Shown here one piece after another: positions 1 through 7,862 of a stretch of 20,196 nucleotides of DNA; the first letter of the stretch is position 1; each line of letters opens with the position of its first letter. Origin of the DNA: CALMEC01 sp031376485 (GTDB lineage Bacteria > Actinomycetota > Thermoleophilia > Miltoncostaeales > Miltoncostaeaceae); the NCBI GenBank assembly GCA_031376485.1, contig JANMDV010000275.1:1-20196 (forward strand). The letters are read 5' to 3'. The notes beneath the pieces are model-generated. The model saw only the letters and a program-made list of their open reading frames with translations, had not been told where the DNA came from and did not search any database. The translations under genes were made by a program, and so were the position numbers.

Positions 1-1
1 C

Positions 2-565
2 GAACTGCGGCGGATGGTTCGGGACCTCGTCGGCCTGCGGGGCCAGGTGGCGTGCGGCGACCCCACAGCCGACGCGTTCATCGACACGGTCCCCCCCTGG
101 ATGGACGATCCGCTCCCTGACCGGATCGCAGCGCTTGAGCGTGAGACCGAGGAGCGGCTCGCAGACCATCTGGGTCTGGGGCGCAAGGTCCTTGCGTCGC
201 TTGACCCGGTCACGCGTCCGGTGCGTCGGATCGACCCCCTGGCCGATCACTTGGGCGTGCGGGTCCTTCGCCTGCTCGGATTCGTCTGGCCGGACACGTC
301 CCGTGCAGAAGTGAGCGGGCAGGTGGACCTGCCTCCGGAGCTGGTACTGGGGCCCACGGCATCAGTCCGTCAGATTACGGACCGGCTCGGGCTCCTTCTG
401 GAGCACGAGCAGGCCCCGTCGCTCGACATCGACCTGCGCGAATGGGTCAGCCGGTGCTTCGCCTCCCACCACGCGGCGCGATTCCGCCGGCGTCCGGTCG
501 TGATCCAGGCATCGCAGGATCGGTTGCGCCTCGTGAGGGCGGCGCCGGAATCGCAGCGCCAGTGA
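2..565 (+). CDS. Hypothetical protein, C-terminal part (cut by window edge)
   Basis: The frame is open from the first bases of the window, so the gene starts upstream. The first in-window ATG, at 14, is probably internal. About 187 residues are visible. They are rich in Leu, Arg, Asp and Glu and look soluble, with no transmembrane segment and no Cys cluster. A stretch around window residues 38-60 (ERETEERLADHLGLGRKV) should form an amphipathic helix, and the last 35 residues are strongly basic. I do not recognise the family. It is convergent with the downstream flavoprotein gene and the two are separated by hairpins at 590-640. High third-position GC and an uninterrupted frame support it as a real gene; the function is unknown. 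Confidence 0.55.
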   Translation, partial: ELRRMVRDLVGLRGQVACGDPTADAFIDTVPPWMDDPLPDRIAALERETEERLADHLGLGRKVLASLDPVTRPVRRIDPLADHLGVRVLRLLGFVWPDTSRAEVSGQVDLPPELVLGPTASVRQITDRLGLLLEHEQAPSLDIDLREWVSRCFASHHAARFRRRPVVIQASQDRLRLVRAAPESQRQ

Positions 566-589
566 GCCTCGTTGCAGGAGTCAGCGAGA

Positions 590-607
590 ACGGGCGGGGC
601 CGCCCGT
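590..607. terminator. GC-rich hairpin after the first gene
   Basis: A perfect inverted repeat, ACGGGCGG / CCGCCCGT with 2 nt between the arms, lies 25 nt after the stop of the leftmost gene. No T-run follows, so it is a terminator-like hairpin rather than a canonical intrinsic terminator. It sits between convergent genes, where termination in both directions is expected. Confidence 0.45.
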
Positions 608-624
608 CCGCGGCGTATGGAAGA

Positions 625-640
625 GGACTCTGACGAGTCC
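625..640. terminator. Hairpin between convergent genes
   Basis: GGACTC-TGAC-GAGTCC forms a 6-bp stem with a tetraloop. It lies 10 nt past the stop of the geranylgeranyl reductase-like gene on the minus strand and about 60 nt past the stop of the plus-strand gene. The flanking T content is weak. It probably works with the hairpin at 590-607 as a bidirectional terminator region. Confidence 0.45.
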
Positions 641-650
641 CATTTGCCTA

Positions 651-1805
651 TCAGCCCCGCGCGGGGCGGTAGATCGCGCGCGAGATCGTCTCCAACCGGG
701 CGCCACCCGGGCCGTGATGGCCACCTGACTCCCCACGGATGCGTTGCACGACCATGGGCCAGAGACGCTCGGACTTGGCAAGACGCGATGCCAGCCCGGG
801 GGCCTGCTCGAACAGGAGCTTGCCCGCCCACGACACCGCACGGTGGCGTGAGAGCGCCCCGTCGAGAGTCGCTTGGAAGCCGTCGAGGCTGGCTGTTCGT
901 CCTGCCAACAGGTCGAGTACCGCCCCGGCTGCGAGGCGGCTCGACAGGAACGCCTCGTACATTCCGTCTCCCGACATCGGGTCGACCAGACCAGCGGCGT
1001 CGCCGATGACGAGCGCCGGACCCCCGGCCACCCGGGCGCCAGGGCGGCGAAGCGGCAGCCGGTACCCGCGGACGTTCTGCAGGGCGTCCGCAGGGACACG
1101 GGCCTCGGCGCAGAGGCGCGTCAGGTGGTTGCGCAGGTCTGGCGCCGCCCGGCCCCAGCCGCCGACGCCCAGGTTGGCGTGCTCACCCTTGGGGAACACC
1201 CAGGCGTACCCGCCCGGCACCGTGTCGAACTCCAGCCACATCCGGCCGCGCCACCGATCGGCGTTAATGGCGCCCCATGGCACGTTGCCCTCGTACGCCA
1301 CGCCGTACGTCACGCCACGTGCGAGGCCAAGCGCCTTGGCGCTGACCCCGTTGCAGCCGTCGGCGCCGATCACGACACGCGCTGCCATGCGGTCCGTGTC
1401 GGTGGCCACGATCGCGCCGTCCGGCTGCAGCTCGATACCCCGCACGCGCACGCCGTCACGGAAGTCCGCGCCCCGCGCGGCCGCCTGCTCGGCCAGGTGC
1501 GCGTCAAGCCGCCTGCGCTGGGTCATCAGCACCAGAGGCTCGTCGGCACTCCGCACGAATCGATCGCGGTACCCGAAGCCGAGTTCGACATGCATCACGC
1601 GATCCTCGACGACCGGCGTCACGTCGATGGGCAGGTGGTTGAGTCCGCGGACGGTGATTCCGCCGCCGCACGGCTTGTCGCGCGGGAACCGCGCTTTGTC
1701 GAGCAACGCCACGCGGGCACCCTGGGAGGCAAGGCGGTACGCGGCGGTCGAGCCCGCCGGGCCTGCACCGATCACGATGACGTCGAAGTGCTCCACGACC
1801 CGCAT
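651..1805 (-). CDS. Geranylgeranyl reductase-family FAD-dependent oxidoreductase
   Basis: A 384-residue flavoprotein of the geranylgeranyl reductase / menaquinone reductase (MenJ-like) family, which saturates isoprenoid double bonds of prenyl lipids or the menaquinone side chain. The N-terminal Rossmann motif G13-A-G-P-A-G18 binds FAD. The family signature P41-R-D-K-P-C-G-G-G-I follows, then V-I-G-A-D-G (145-150) and the second FAD motif G268-D-A-A-G-L-V-D-P-M-S-G-D-G. I chose the ATG at 1805 because it sits just before the beta strand of the FAD fold; a longer open frame upstream has no family resemblance and overlaps the divergent gene at 1860. The length is typical. In actinobacteria such enzymes often act on menaquinone, but the substrate cannot be read from sequence. 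It is transcribed alone and divergently from the small membrane protein gene. Confidence 0.9.
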   Translation of the reverse strand: MRVVEHFDVIVIGAGPAGSTAAYRLASQGARVALLDKARFPRDKPCGGGITVRGLNHLPIDVTPVVEDRVMHVELGFGYRDRFVRSADEPLVLMTQRRRLDAHLAEQAAARGADFRDGVRVRGIELQPDGAIVATDTDRMAARVVIGADGCNGVSAKALGLARGVTYGVAYEGNVPWGAINADRWRGRMWLEFDTVPGGYAWVFPKGEHANLGVGGWGRAAPDLRNHLTRLCAEARVPADALQNVRGYRLPLRRPGARVAGGPALVIGDAAGLVDPMSGDGMYEAFLSSRLAAGAVLDLLAGRTASLDGFQATLDGALSRHRAVSWAGKLLFEQAPGLASRLAKSERLWPMVVQRIRGESGGHHGPGGARLETISRAIYRPARG

Positions 1806-1859
1806 AGTAAGCGACGGTGCCACAATGCGCCGACGCCGGCGACCCGTGAGGAACCCCCG

Positions 1860-2174
1860 ATGAGCGACGACGACAACTACACGATCGAGGACGATGATGA
1901 GGCCCCGCGCGACGCGGAAGCAGCGGAGCCAGAGAATGGGTCGGTGGCGCGTAACACGGGGGCGATCGCAATGCTCGTCTTGGGCCTGCTCACGATGGTT
2001 GGAGCCGGGCTTTGCGCGACGGTCCAGACGGGATTCCAAGAGGGCTTACCTGACAAGACGGCATTCTTCGTCGGGGCTCTCGGCCTGCCACTCAGCATCG
2101 CGGGCGCGCTGCTGACGGTCGTCGCCGTCTGCATACTGGTCCTCGGGCTCCGACTCCCGCGCGGAAACGAGTAA
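1860..2174 (+). CDS. Small two-helix membrane protein
   Basis: A 104-residue protein. Its first 26 residues are very acidic (D3-D-D, E10-D-D-D-E, then more Glu and Asp). Two hydrophobic segments follow, at about 34-55 and 69-97, separated by a polar loop with Lys66, and the protein ends in a short basic tail. This suggests a two-helix inner-membrane protein. The ATG at 1860 has a GAGG Shine-Dalgarno-like sequence at 1848-1851. The stop is 4 nt before the TTG of nth, so the two are probably co-transcribed. No family is recognised; it may be a lineage-specific protein. The start competes with a much longer shadow frame antisense to the upstream reductase, which I rejected. Confidence 0.7.
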   Translation: MSDDDNYTIEDDDEAPRDAEAAEPENGSVARNTGAIAMLVLGLLTMVGAGLCATVQTGFQEGLPDKTAFFVGALGLPLSIAGALLTVVAVCILVLGLRLPRGNE

Positions 2175-2178
2175 ACCG

Positions 2179-2868
2179 TTGGGTCGTCCCAGGTCCCCAC
2201 GCGGACGCGCCACGCTCGTCGTCGAGCGCCTCGCGGCGGAGTATCCCGACATCCATATCCCGCTCGACCACGCCAGCCCGTTCCAGCTCCTGGCTGCCGT
2301 GATCCTGTCGGCCCAATGCACTGACGAGCGTGTCAACCAGGTCAGCCCGGCGCTGTTCGCCGCGTTTCCAGATGCAGCATCGATGGCCGACGCCGGGCTC
2401 GACGAACTCGAGACGCTCATCCACTCCACCGGGTTCTTCCGCGCCAAGGCCAAGTCGCTTCGGGGGATGGCGCAGGCGGTGACCGGACGGTTCGGGGGAG
2501 AGCTGCCCGGCAGAATGGAGGATCTCGTCACACTGCCCGGCGTGGGACGCAAGACCGCCAACGTGATCCTGGGACACTGGTTCGGCGTTCCGGGCGTCGT
2601 CGTCGACACCCACGTCCTGCGCCTGTCGCGGCTGCTCGGGCTGACGACCCAGACCGATCCGGTCAAGCTTGAGCGCGACCTGATGGCCCTGTGGCCGCGG
2701 AGCGCGTGGTCCGACACGACGATGCGGATGATCTACCACGGCCGTCGCGTCTGCATCGCCCGCCGTCCGCGATGTGGGGAATGCGTGATGGCTGATTTCT
2801 GCCCGTCGGCCGGGGTGGGAGTCCCAGTGCCGCCGCCCCGCCCCCGGCGGTCGCGCTCAGCGGAGTGA
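2179..2868 (+). CDS. nth: Endonuclease III (DNA glycosylase/AP lyase)
   Basis: A 229-residue bifunctional base-excision repair enzyme that removes oxidised pyrimidines and nicks the resulting abasic site. Visible motifs are L-S-A-Q-C-T-D (43-49), the helix-hairpin-helix L119-P-G-V-G-R-K-T-A with catalytic Lys125, and V-V-D-T-H-V with catalytic Asp143. The [4Fe-4S] loop is Cys192-x6-Cys199-x2-Cys202-x5-Cys208. All key residues are present. The start is TTG at 2179, 4 nt after the preceding stop; no ATG lies nearby in frame. The C-terminus extends about 20 residues past the cluster as a Pro/Arg-rich tail. Its last 12 nt overlap the 3' end of the convergent anti-sigma gene. Confidence 0.95.
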   Translation: MGRPRSPRGRATLVVERLAAEYPDIHIPLDHASPFQLLAAVILSAQCTDERVNQVSPALFAAFPDAASMADAGLDELETLIHSTGFFRAKAKSLRGMAQAVTGRFGGELPGRMEDLVTLPGVGRKTANVILGHWFGVPGVVVDTHVLRLSRLLGLTTQTDPVKLERDLMALWPRSAWSDTTMRMIYHGRRVCIARRPRCGECVMADFCPSAGVGVPVPPPRPRRSRSAE

Positions 2869-3621
2869 GGCGGCGATGCGCAGCGCCTGATCGCGTCCGG
2901 CGGCGCCTTCGATGCGGTACGTGACACCAGCCCGCTCCCAGACCAGGACGTCGGCGACCGTGCGCGTCGTCTCGGTGCGAAACACCCCGCCGGGGTCCAC
3001 GTAGCCGATCGTGTGCGGTCCGCCGCTCAACCAGAAGCCCCCGCCGCCGTCGACATCGACCGCCTGAATCTGAGTGCGCGCCGGGTCGAGCGTCTTCTCG
3101 GCGACGAGCGCCCCGCCAAACTGCGTCAGGACGAGCGCACCGCGGGCGACGATGCCGGCGTCACGCCAGACCAACGCATAGGCCCCGTCGCGTGGTGGTG
3201 ACTGCACGAAGACCTGGTCGGGATCGGCGCTCGGAAGTCCGGGGAGCCGCAGCGGGAACGGCGCACGCACCCGAGCCTCGGCCAGGGTGATCGGCGTTCC
3301 GAGCGGCCCCGTTTGGCCTGATGCCGGCGGTTGGATGGCGGCAGTGGGCGTCGTCGGGCGCGTCGCGTTGGGGGTGGTGATGATGCGAACGCCGCCGATG
3401 TCGAAGAACCGCAGGACCGCGTTGCGCGCCGGCGCGACCGCTGCGACCGCCCCGACTGCGATGGTGGCGGCGGCCAACGCGACGACCAGGCTCCTGGAGC
3501 GCGGGCGCTGCCGTGCCGGTGCTGCCATCTGGCCGGCGAGTACGGCCTGCAGGAGGTCCGGGGTCGGCGGCGCGTCCCAACGGGCGCCGAGGTCGGCGAG
3601 GCGGGTGTCCAGGTCAGACAC
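2857..3621 (-). CDS. Putative membrane-anchored anti-sigma factor
   Basis: A 254-residue protein with a 43-residue cytoplasmic N-terminus (D-x-R-L-A-D-L-G motif near the start), one hydrophobic segment at about 45-65, a Thr/Pro-rich linker (about 88-105) and an extracytoplasmic domain of about 150 residues rich in beta-type sequence. The GTG at 3621 overlaps the end of the ECF sigma gene by 8 nt, which implies translational coupling. The arrangement of sigma gene then single-pass protein is the classic regulator pair, so it likely holds the sigma factor at the membrane. It lacks the His-x3-Cys-x2-Cys zinc motif of ZAS-type anti-sigma factors, so assignment rests on context and topology. It overlaps nth by 12 nt at its 3' end. 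Confidence 0.65.
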   Translation of the reverse strand: MSDLDTRLADLGARWDAPPTPDLLQAVLAGQMAAPARQRPRSRSLVVALAAATIAVGAVAAVAPARNAVLRFFDIGGVRIITTPNATRPTTPTAAIQPPASGQTGPLGTPITLAEARVRAPFPLRLPGLPSADPDQVFVQSPPRDGAYALVWRDAGIVARGALVLTQFGGALVAEKTLDPARTQIQAVDVDGGGGFWLSGGPHTIGYVDPGGVFRTETTRTVADVLVWERAGVTYRIEGAAGRDQALRIAASLR

Positions 3622-4171
3622 GTGGATCCTCCATCAGCTCGCGAAGCCGACCGAGCGCACGGGAGTGTCGGGATTTCGCCGTGCCGGGTCGCACTCCGAG
3701 TGCCATGGCGGTCTCCTCCTCCGACAGCCCCGCGAAGTACCGAAGGGCTACGACGAGCCGTTGGTCCTCGGGGAGCAAGGTGACCGCGCGAAGCAGTTCG
3801 TCGCGATCGGCTGCGGCGACCGCTGCGGCTTCGGGTGACCGGGCCGCGTCGCCCGAGGTCTCCTCCGCGATCTGCAGCACCAGCCGATCGCGACGCCGGG
3901 CGCTGCGCATCCGGTTGTGCGCCTCGTTCGCAACGATGCGAAGCAGCCACGGTCGCAGCGGCTTGCTGCGATCGAAGCGACCGAGCGCGCCGAGTGCCTT
4001 GATCAAACCGTCCTGCGTGGCATCGCGCGCCTCCTCGCGTGAGCGCGTGATCAGGTACGCGGTGCGGAAGGCGATGTCTTGATAGGTCGTCACGATCTGT
4101 CGGATTGCGTCATCGTCGCCGAGCTGCGCGCGGCGCACGAGGTCTGCGTCTGGTGGGCGGTCCTCCACCAC
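3614..4171 (-). CDS. ECF-type RNA polymerase sigma factor
   Basis: A 185-residue sigma-70-family factor of the extracytoplasmic function group. Region 2 spans about residues 20-92, with the A-T-Q-D-G motif (51-55), F-D-R-S-K-P-L-R-P-W-L (66-76) and a basic segment R-M-R-S-A-R-R-R. An Ala-rich linker follows (about 104-122). Region 4 (about 124-182) carries L-P-E-D-Q-R and the helix-turn-helix L-S-E-E-E-T-A-x-x-L-G-V-R-P-G-T-x-K-S-R. The start is a GTG at 4171 with a second in-frame GTG at 4168; either may be used. It is divergent from dnaG across about 80 bp and overlaps the anti-sigma gene. A GGAAC sequence at 4200-4204 on this strand resembles an ECF -35 element and hints at autoregulation, but spacing to any -10 is not convincing. 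Confidence 0.92.
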   Translation of the reverse strand: MVEDRPPDADLVRRAQLGDDDAIRQIVTTYQDIAFRTAYLITRSREEARDATQDGLIKALGALGRFDRSKPLRPWLLRIVANEAHNRMRSARRRDRLVLQIAEETSGDAARSPEAAAVAAADRDELLRAVTLLPEDQRLVVALRYFAGLSEEETAMALGVRPGTAKSRHSRALGRLRELMEDPRV

Positions 4172-4237
4172 ACTGTTCTACACCGGTGGGCGCACTGCGG
4201 TTCCCTGCGTCGGAACCGGCGATGCGGTCGCGGGTTG

Positions 4238-4243
4238 TACTCT
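4238..4243 (+). promoter_or_regulatory. Candidate -10 hexamer for dnaG, near-leaderless
   Basis: TACTCT fits the TANNNT actinobacterial -10 pattern and ends 7 nt before the GTG start of dnaG. No Shine-Dalgarno precedes the gene, so the transcript may begin at or next to the start codon. No clear -35 is seen. Confidence 0.4.
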
Positions 4244-4250
4244 GCCGACC

Positions 4251-5969
4251 GTGCCGATGATCGATCCGGACAGCGTTGAGAAGGTCCGCCAGGCCGCGGA
4301 CCTCGTCGAGCTGCTCCGGGGGCGGGTGGAGCTGGTGCGCCGGGGCGGCCGGTTCTGGGCGCGGTGCCCGTTCCACGACGAGAACTCACCCTCGTTCACG
4401 ATCATGCCCGACCATCGCAACTACTACTGCTTCGGCTGCGGCGCCAAGGGCGATGCCATCACGTGGATGCGGGAGCGCGAAGGGGCGGGCACGTTCAGTG
4501 AGGCGATCGAGGCACTCGCCGATCGCTTCAACATCGAACTGCGCTACCAGCAGGCATCGGCGCAAGAGGAAGCCGAACGCGCTGCCAATGCCCGTCGGTT
4601 GCAGCTTCTGGGGCGGGCCGGTGACTTCTACGCCGCCTACCTTTGGAAGGCCGACGAGGCCGAACCGGCGCGCCGCTACCTGATGGAACGCGGATTCGAC
4701 GAAGAACTCGTGCGACGGTTCAAGGTGGGGTACGCCCCGGGAGCCGGCAACGTCCTGGCCGGTCGCGCCGCACAACAGGGTTTTACGCGCCAGGAACTCG
4801 TCGACGCCGGCCTCTCACGGCGCGACGGGGGCGACTTCTTCACATCGCGCATCATGTTCCCGATCTGCGACGCGCGCGGGCGGGTGCAGGGGTTCGGCGG
4901 ACGGACGCTCGATCCCAACGAACGCGCCAAGTACGTCAACAGCGCCGAGGGCTCCGGCTTTCGCAAGCGACGGTTGTTGTTCAACCTGGATCAGGCACGT
5001 GGCGCCGCCAGTCGGGCCGGTTGGGTGGCCGTCGCCGAGGGGTACACCGACGTCCTTGGCATGGCCAAGGCAGGAATGGACAACGCGGTCGCCTGCATGG
5101 GGACGTCGCTCACGACCGAGCAGCTGCGGCTGCTGGCGCGGACGGCTGACGAGGTGCGGCTGTGCTTCGACGGCGACCAAGCCGGGCAGGACGCCGCGTG
5201 GCGGTCGGTCGAGGCGGCGGCGGGCGTGGCGGTGCGGATGTCTGCGGTGCCGTTTCCGCCCGGGCGAGATCCCGGCGATCTGGCGGGTGATGACGAGGGC
5301 TTGATCACGCTCCGCGAGGCGGTCGAGCGCCCCGAGCCGATGATGGCGTATCTGGTCAGGGCGCGGATTGGGCGCGCGGGACGCTCGGCGAGTGAGCGGG
5401 GCGCTGCCCTGGAGGACGTCACTGCGCTGCTGCGACGGTTCCCGGAGTCCATCGAGAAGGACGACGCAGTCAATCTCGCGGCAAGCCGGCTTGGGCTGTC
5501 CCGGGTCCTCGAGGACGATCTTCGAACTGCGGTGCGGGTCACCACCACACCGGGAACACCGGCAGCGCGACGGAACCCCGGTGTCCGCGTCAGTCCGGAC
5601 GAGGCCCGCGAGCGGCGCTTCTTGGCGTTGGCGGTCGCACTGCCGGATGTTGCCCGCACGTACGTCGGTGACCTCTCGGACGACGCGTTTGACGAGGCGC
5701 TTCATCGGCAGGCGTTTGCGCTGATCGCATCAGGTGAGCCCCCGTCGCGCTGGCCCGCGGAACTGTCGGCACTGGCGGTCGACCTGCAGGTCGCGATCGT
5801 CGACGAGGCGCCGGCCGAGGCGGCGCTTCGCGAAGCGACGTACCGGTTGCAGGAGCGACTGCTGGAACGCCGTGCTCACGCCGCTCGGGAAGCGGGACAG
5901 GTCGAGAGCTTCCTCCGTCTCCAAGACCTACTGCAACGCGTGCGCCAGGCCATCCGGGAGAGCGACTGA
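4251..5969 (+). CDS. dnaG: DNA primase DnaG
   Basis: A 572-residue primase that makes RNA primers at the replication fork. The N-terminal CHC2-type zinc ribbon uses Cys39-x2-His42-x17-Cys60-x2-Cys63. The catalytic core follows, with the TOPRIM residues E263-G-Y-T-D-V and the D307-G-D309 pair in C-F-D-G-D-Q-A-G. The K-Y-V-N-S-A-E-G segment near 227-234 is also typical. The C-terminal 150 residues are helical and should contain the helicase-interaction domain; they are diverged, as is usual. The start is GTG at 4251 or ATG at 4257, a two-residue difference. The gene leads an operon: the PPOX gene begins 2 nt after its stop. Confidence 0.96.
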   Translation: MPMIDPDSVEKVRQAADLVELLRGRVELVRRGGRFWARCPFHDENSPSFTIMPDHRNYYCFGCGAKGDAITWMREREGAGTFSEAIEALADRFNIELRYQQASAQEEAERAANARRLQLLGRAGDFYAAYLWKADEAEPARRYLMERGFDEELVRRFKVGYAPGAGNVLAGRAAQQGFTRQELVDAGLSRRDGGDFFTSRIMFPICDARGRVQGFGGRTLDPNERAKYVNSAEGSGFRKRRLLFNLDQARGAASRAGWVAVAEGYTDVLGMAKAGMDNAVACMGTSLTTEQLRLLARTADEVRLCFDGDQAGQDAAWRSVEAAAGVAVRMSAVPFPPGRDPGDLAGDDEGLITLREAVERPEPMMAYLVRARIGRAGRSASERGAALEDVTALLRRFPESIEKDDAVNLAASRLGLSRVLEDDLRTAVRVTTTPGTPAARRNPGVRVSPDEARERRFLALAVALPDVARTYVGDLSDDAFDEALHRQAFALIASGEPPSRWPAELSALAVDLQVAIVDEAPAEAALREATYRLQERLLERRAHAAREAGQVESFLRLQDLLQRVRQAIRESD

Positions 5970-5971
5970 CG

Positions 5972-6583
5972 ATGGCGCGGATCGCGACCCACGAGCATCT
6001 GCGACGTCTCTACCGGCAGCCGAACGACCGAGTGCTCCGCAAGGAACTCGACCGGCTCGACGCCCATTGCCGCACCTACGTCGAGCAGTCTCCGTTCCTG
6101 GTGCTCGCGACGGCGGGTGCCGACGACCGCGTCGATGCGTCACCGCGCGGCGACTTGCCGGGTTTCGTGCAGGTCGCAGACGCGCGCACGCTGCTCATCC
6201 CTGATCGGCCCGGCAACAACCGACTCGACTCGCTCGCGAACCTGGTGGATCGTCCCAATGCGGGAGCGATTTTCATGATTCCGGGAGTCGACGAGACGTT
6301 GCGGGTCAACGGCACCGTCGAGATCCGTGACGACGACGAGCTTCGGGTGCGTTTTGCCGTCGATGGACGTCAGCCGACGGCCGTGTTGGTGATGCGCGTC
6401 GAGCAGGTCTATCTCCACTGTGCGAAGGCGTTCATGCGGTCCAACCTCTGGAATCCCGCAAGCTGGCACCCGTCGCGACCGGTGCCGACGCTGGGCGAGA
6501 TGATCCATGACCAGATCTCTGAAGCGGCCCCGGCCGAAACCCAGGACGCGATGCTGGCCCGCTACCGGGAGTCGCTCTATTGA
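5972..6583 (+). CDS. Pyridoxamine 5'-phosphate oxidase-family FMN-binding protein
   Basis: A 203-residue protein of the PPOX split-barrel superfamily, most like the MSMEG_1061 / DR_2398 subgroup of probable FMN-dependent enzymes. Supporting segments are F42-L-V-L-A-T, the D-A-S-P-R-G-D motif (54-60), P-D-R-P-G-N-N-R-L-D-S (77-87) and the C-terminal H-C-A-K-A-F-M-R-S-x-L-W (148-159). These are conserved in that subgroup and lie around the flavin site. The reaction is unknown; related proteins reduce or oxidise diverse small molecules. The ATG follows the dnaG stop by 2 nt, with a GGGAG sequence inside the end of dnaG, and the stop overlaps the MOSC gene start (TTGA). Translation of the three genes is therefore coupled. 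Confidence 0.85.
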   Translation: MARIATHEHLRRLYRQPNDRVLRKELDRLDAHCRTYVEQSPFLVLATAGADDRVDASPRGDLPGFVQVADARTLLIPDRPGNNRLDSLANLVDRPNAGAIFMIPGVDETLRVNGTVEIRDDDELRVRFAVDGRQPTAVLVMRVEQVYLHCAKAFMRSNLWNPASWHPSRPVPTLGEMIHDQISEAAPAETQDAMLARYRESLY

Positions 6584-7341
6584 GCAACCCACTGTCTGCT
6601 GCCGTCGGGGCGCTGCTCGGCACGCCTGCTCCGGCGCTCGACGGGTACGACCGACTGGAGGAATGGCTTGCCGCACGGGGCGTCGGCCTCGTCGAGGTCG
6701 CCGAACCGCAGGAGTTCTCGTGGCCGGGTCACTGGATCGCGGTCACCGAAACAGGGCGGGCGGTCGTCATGTTCGGCGCCCCTTCCGCAGCGGTGAGCGG
6801 CGACCTGACCGACGGCGAGACCATTCGCCGTGGCTTCGTCCTGGCGCAGCACGATCTGAACCTGGATCGCCGGACGGACAGAGTCCGCGGCGTCGTCTCG
6901 TCCATCGTGATCGCCGGCGAAACTGCGGGCCCCGCCCGCGATGTGCAGACGTGCCGCGCGATCGTCGGACGCGGCTTGGAGGGCGACCGCTATTCGACCG
7001 GCGGCGGGACGTTTGCGGCCCCGGGGCGTTTGGGGCAGGACCTGACATTGATCGACGAGGTCGCGCTTGAAGCGGCGGGGATCGGCGCGGTCGATGCGCG
7101 GCGCAATATCGTCACGCACGGGATCGACCTGGACATCCTCGTCGGCCGCCGATTTCGCATCGGAGGCGTGGTGTGCATGGGCGAGCGGCGCGCCGAGCCC
7201 TGCGCCCACCTGCAGCGGATGACACGACCGGGGGTGTTGCGCGCGTTGGTGCATCGCGGGGGCATCCACGCGGACGTCGTCGCAGGTGGCGAGATCGCGA
7301 TCGGCGACGTCGTGGAACCGGTCGAGCCGGTCAGCGCCTGA
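6580..7341 (+). CDS. MOSC domain-containing protein
   Basis: A 253-residue protein. The first 100 residues are an unrecognised domain with a Trp-rich core (E45-F-S-W-P-G-H-W). Residues about 105-249 form a MOSC domain (Moco sulfurase C-terminal): G130-R-G-L-E-G-D-R-Y, then A173-R-R-N-I-V-T-H-G, and E206-P-C-A-H-L-Q with the conserved Cys208 that handles sulfur or the molybdenum cofactor in this family. Its role is probably sulfur transfer or binding of an oxidised substrate; the specific substrate is unknown. The TTG start at 6580 overlaps the stop of the PPOX gene by 4 nt. MOSC and PPOX genes side by side may form a redox unit that happens to be driven from the primase promoter. The 3' end overlaps the convergent gene by 11 nt. 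Confidence 0.87.
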   Translation: MSNPLSAAVGALLGTPAPALDGYDRLEEWLAARGVGLVEVAEPQEFSWPGHWIAVTETGRAVVMFGAPSAAVSGDLTDGETIRRGFVLAQHDLNLDRRTDRVRGVVSSIVIAGETAGPARDVQTCRAIVGRGLEGDRYSTGGGTFAAPGRLGQDLTLIDEVALEAAGIGAVDARRNIVTHGIDLDILVGRRFRIGGVVCMGERRAEPCAHLQRMTRPGVLRALVHRGGIHADVVAGGEIAIGDVVEPVEPVSA

Positions 7342-7816
7342 CGAGCGCGACGGCGCGCGCCTCACGGGGCTGTCCGTCGACCTTGGCGGCGCACACCGCC
7401 TCGAGACCGAACTGATGTGTCCCTGGATCGGGGCGACGGCTCGCGGGTCCGATCCAGTCGATGAGCGGGGACGGGCCGAGCACCGACGCGCGCGATGCCC
7501 AGAACAAGAGATGTGCCAGGGGAAGCGCTCCCAGGCTCACCGCCTCTGGGTGTCCGCGCGACTCGACATAGACCCTGTGGGCGGTGAGGCATGCCGACAG
7601 CGCGATCGCGTCCGTGACGCCCTCGCGCTCGAGTTCCAACCCCAGGAGTACACCCTCGGGCTCATACCCGTCCGCGGACGATCCGCGAACCAGGGCAGGG
7701 CGGATCCGCGCAAGCTCTGCGCCGATCGCGGCGCCGATCGCCCCAGCCGCGGCGCGCAGGTCCGGGTCGAGATCGTCGAGCTGATCCTGCACGCCCGGAC
7801 CAGGACGCAGGCTCAC
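7331..7816 (-). CDS. Hypothetical protein
   Basis: About 161 residues from the GTG at 7816; the frame is open further upstream but that part overlaps the 39-residue gene. The sequence begins with a helical Ala-rich segment (residues 15-40), has a central Leu-rich helix with R81-V-Y-V-E-S, a hydrophobic stretch L98-P-L-A-H-L-L-F-W-A (mildly membrane-like but probably buried), and a C-terminal half with C142-A-A-K and a basic tail. I do not recognise the family. High third-position GC, the smooth fit between neighbours and a short convergent overlap with the MOSC gene support coding. The start is uncertain because no strong Shine-Dalgarno precedes it. It likely follows the small membrane protein gene in one transcript. 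Confidence 0.6.
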   Translation of the reverse strand: MSLRPGPGVQDQLDDLDPDLRAAAGAIGAAIGAELARIRPALVRGSSADGYEPEGVLLGLELEREGVTDAIALSACLTAHRVYVESRGHPEAVSLGALPLAHLLFWASRASVLGPSPLIDWIGPASRRPDPGTHQFGLEAVCAAKVDGQPREARAVALVRR

Positions 7817-7862
7817 AGTGTTGCATCCACGTGCCGACCGATCGTTCGGGACGCGACCCGGG

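Noticed and set aside
739..1863. Long plus-strand open frames (374 and 433 codons) across the reductase gene
   Set aside because: They are antisense shadows of the geranylgeranyl reductase-like gene, rich in Arg, Pro and His with no family features. Only the last 104 codons of one, from ATG 1860, are credible.
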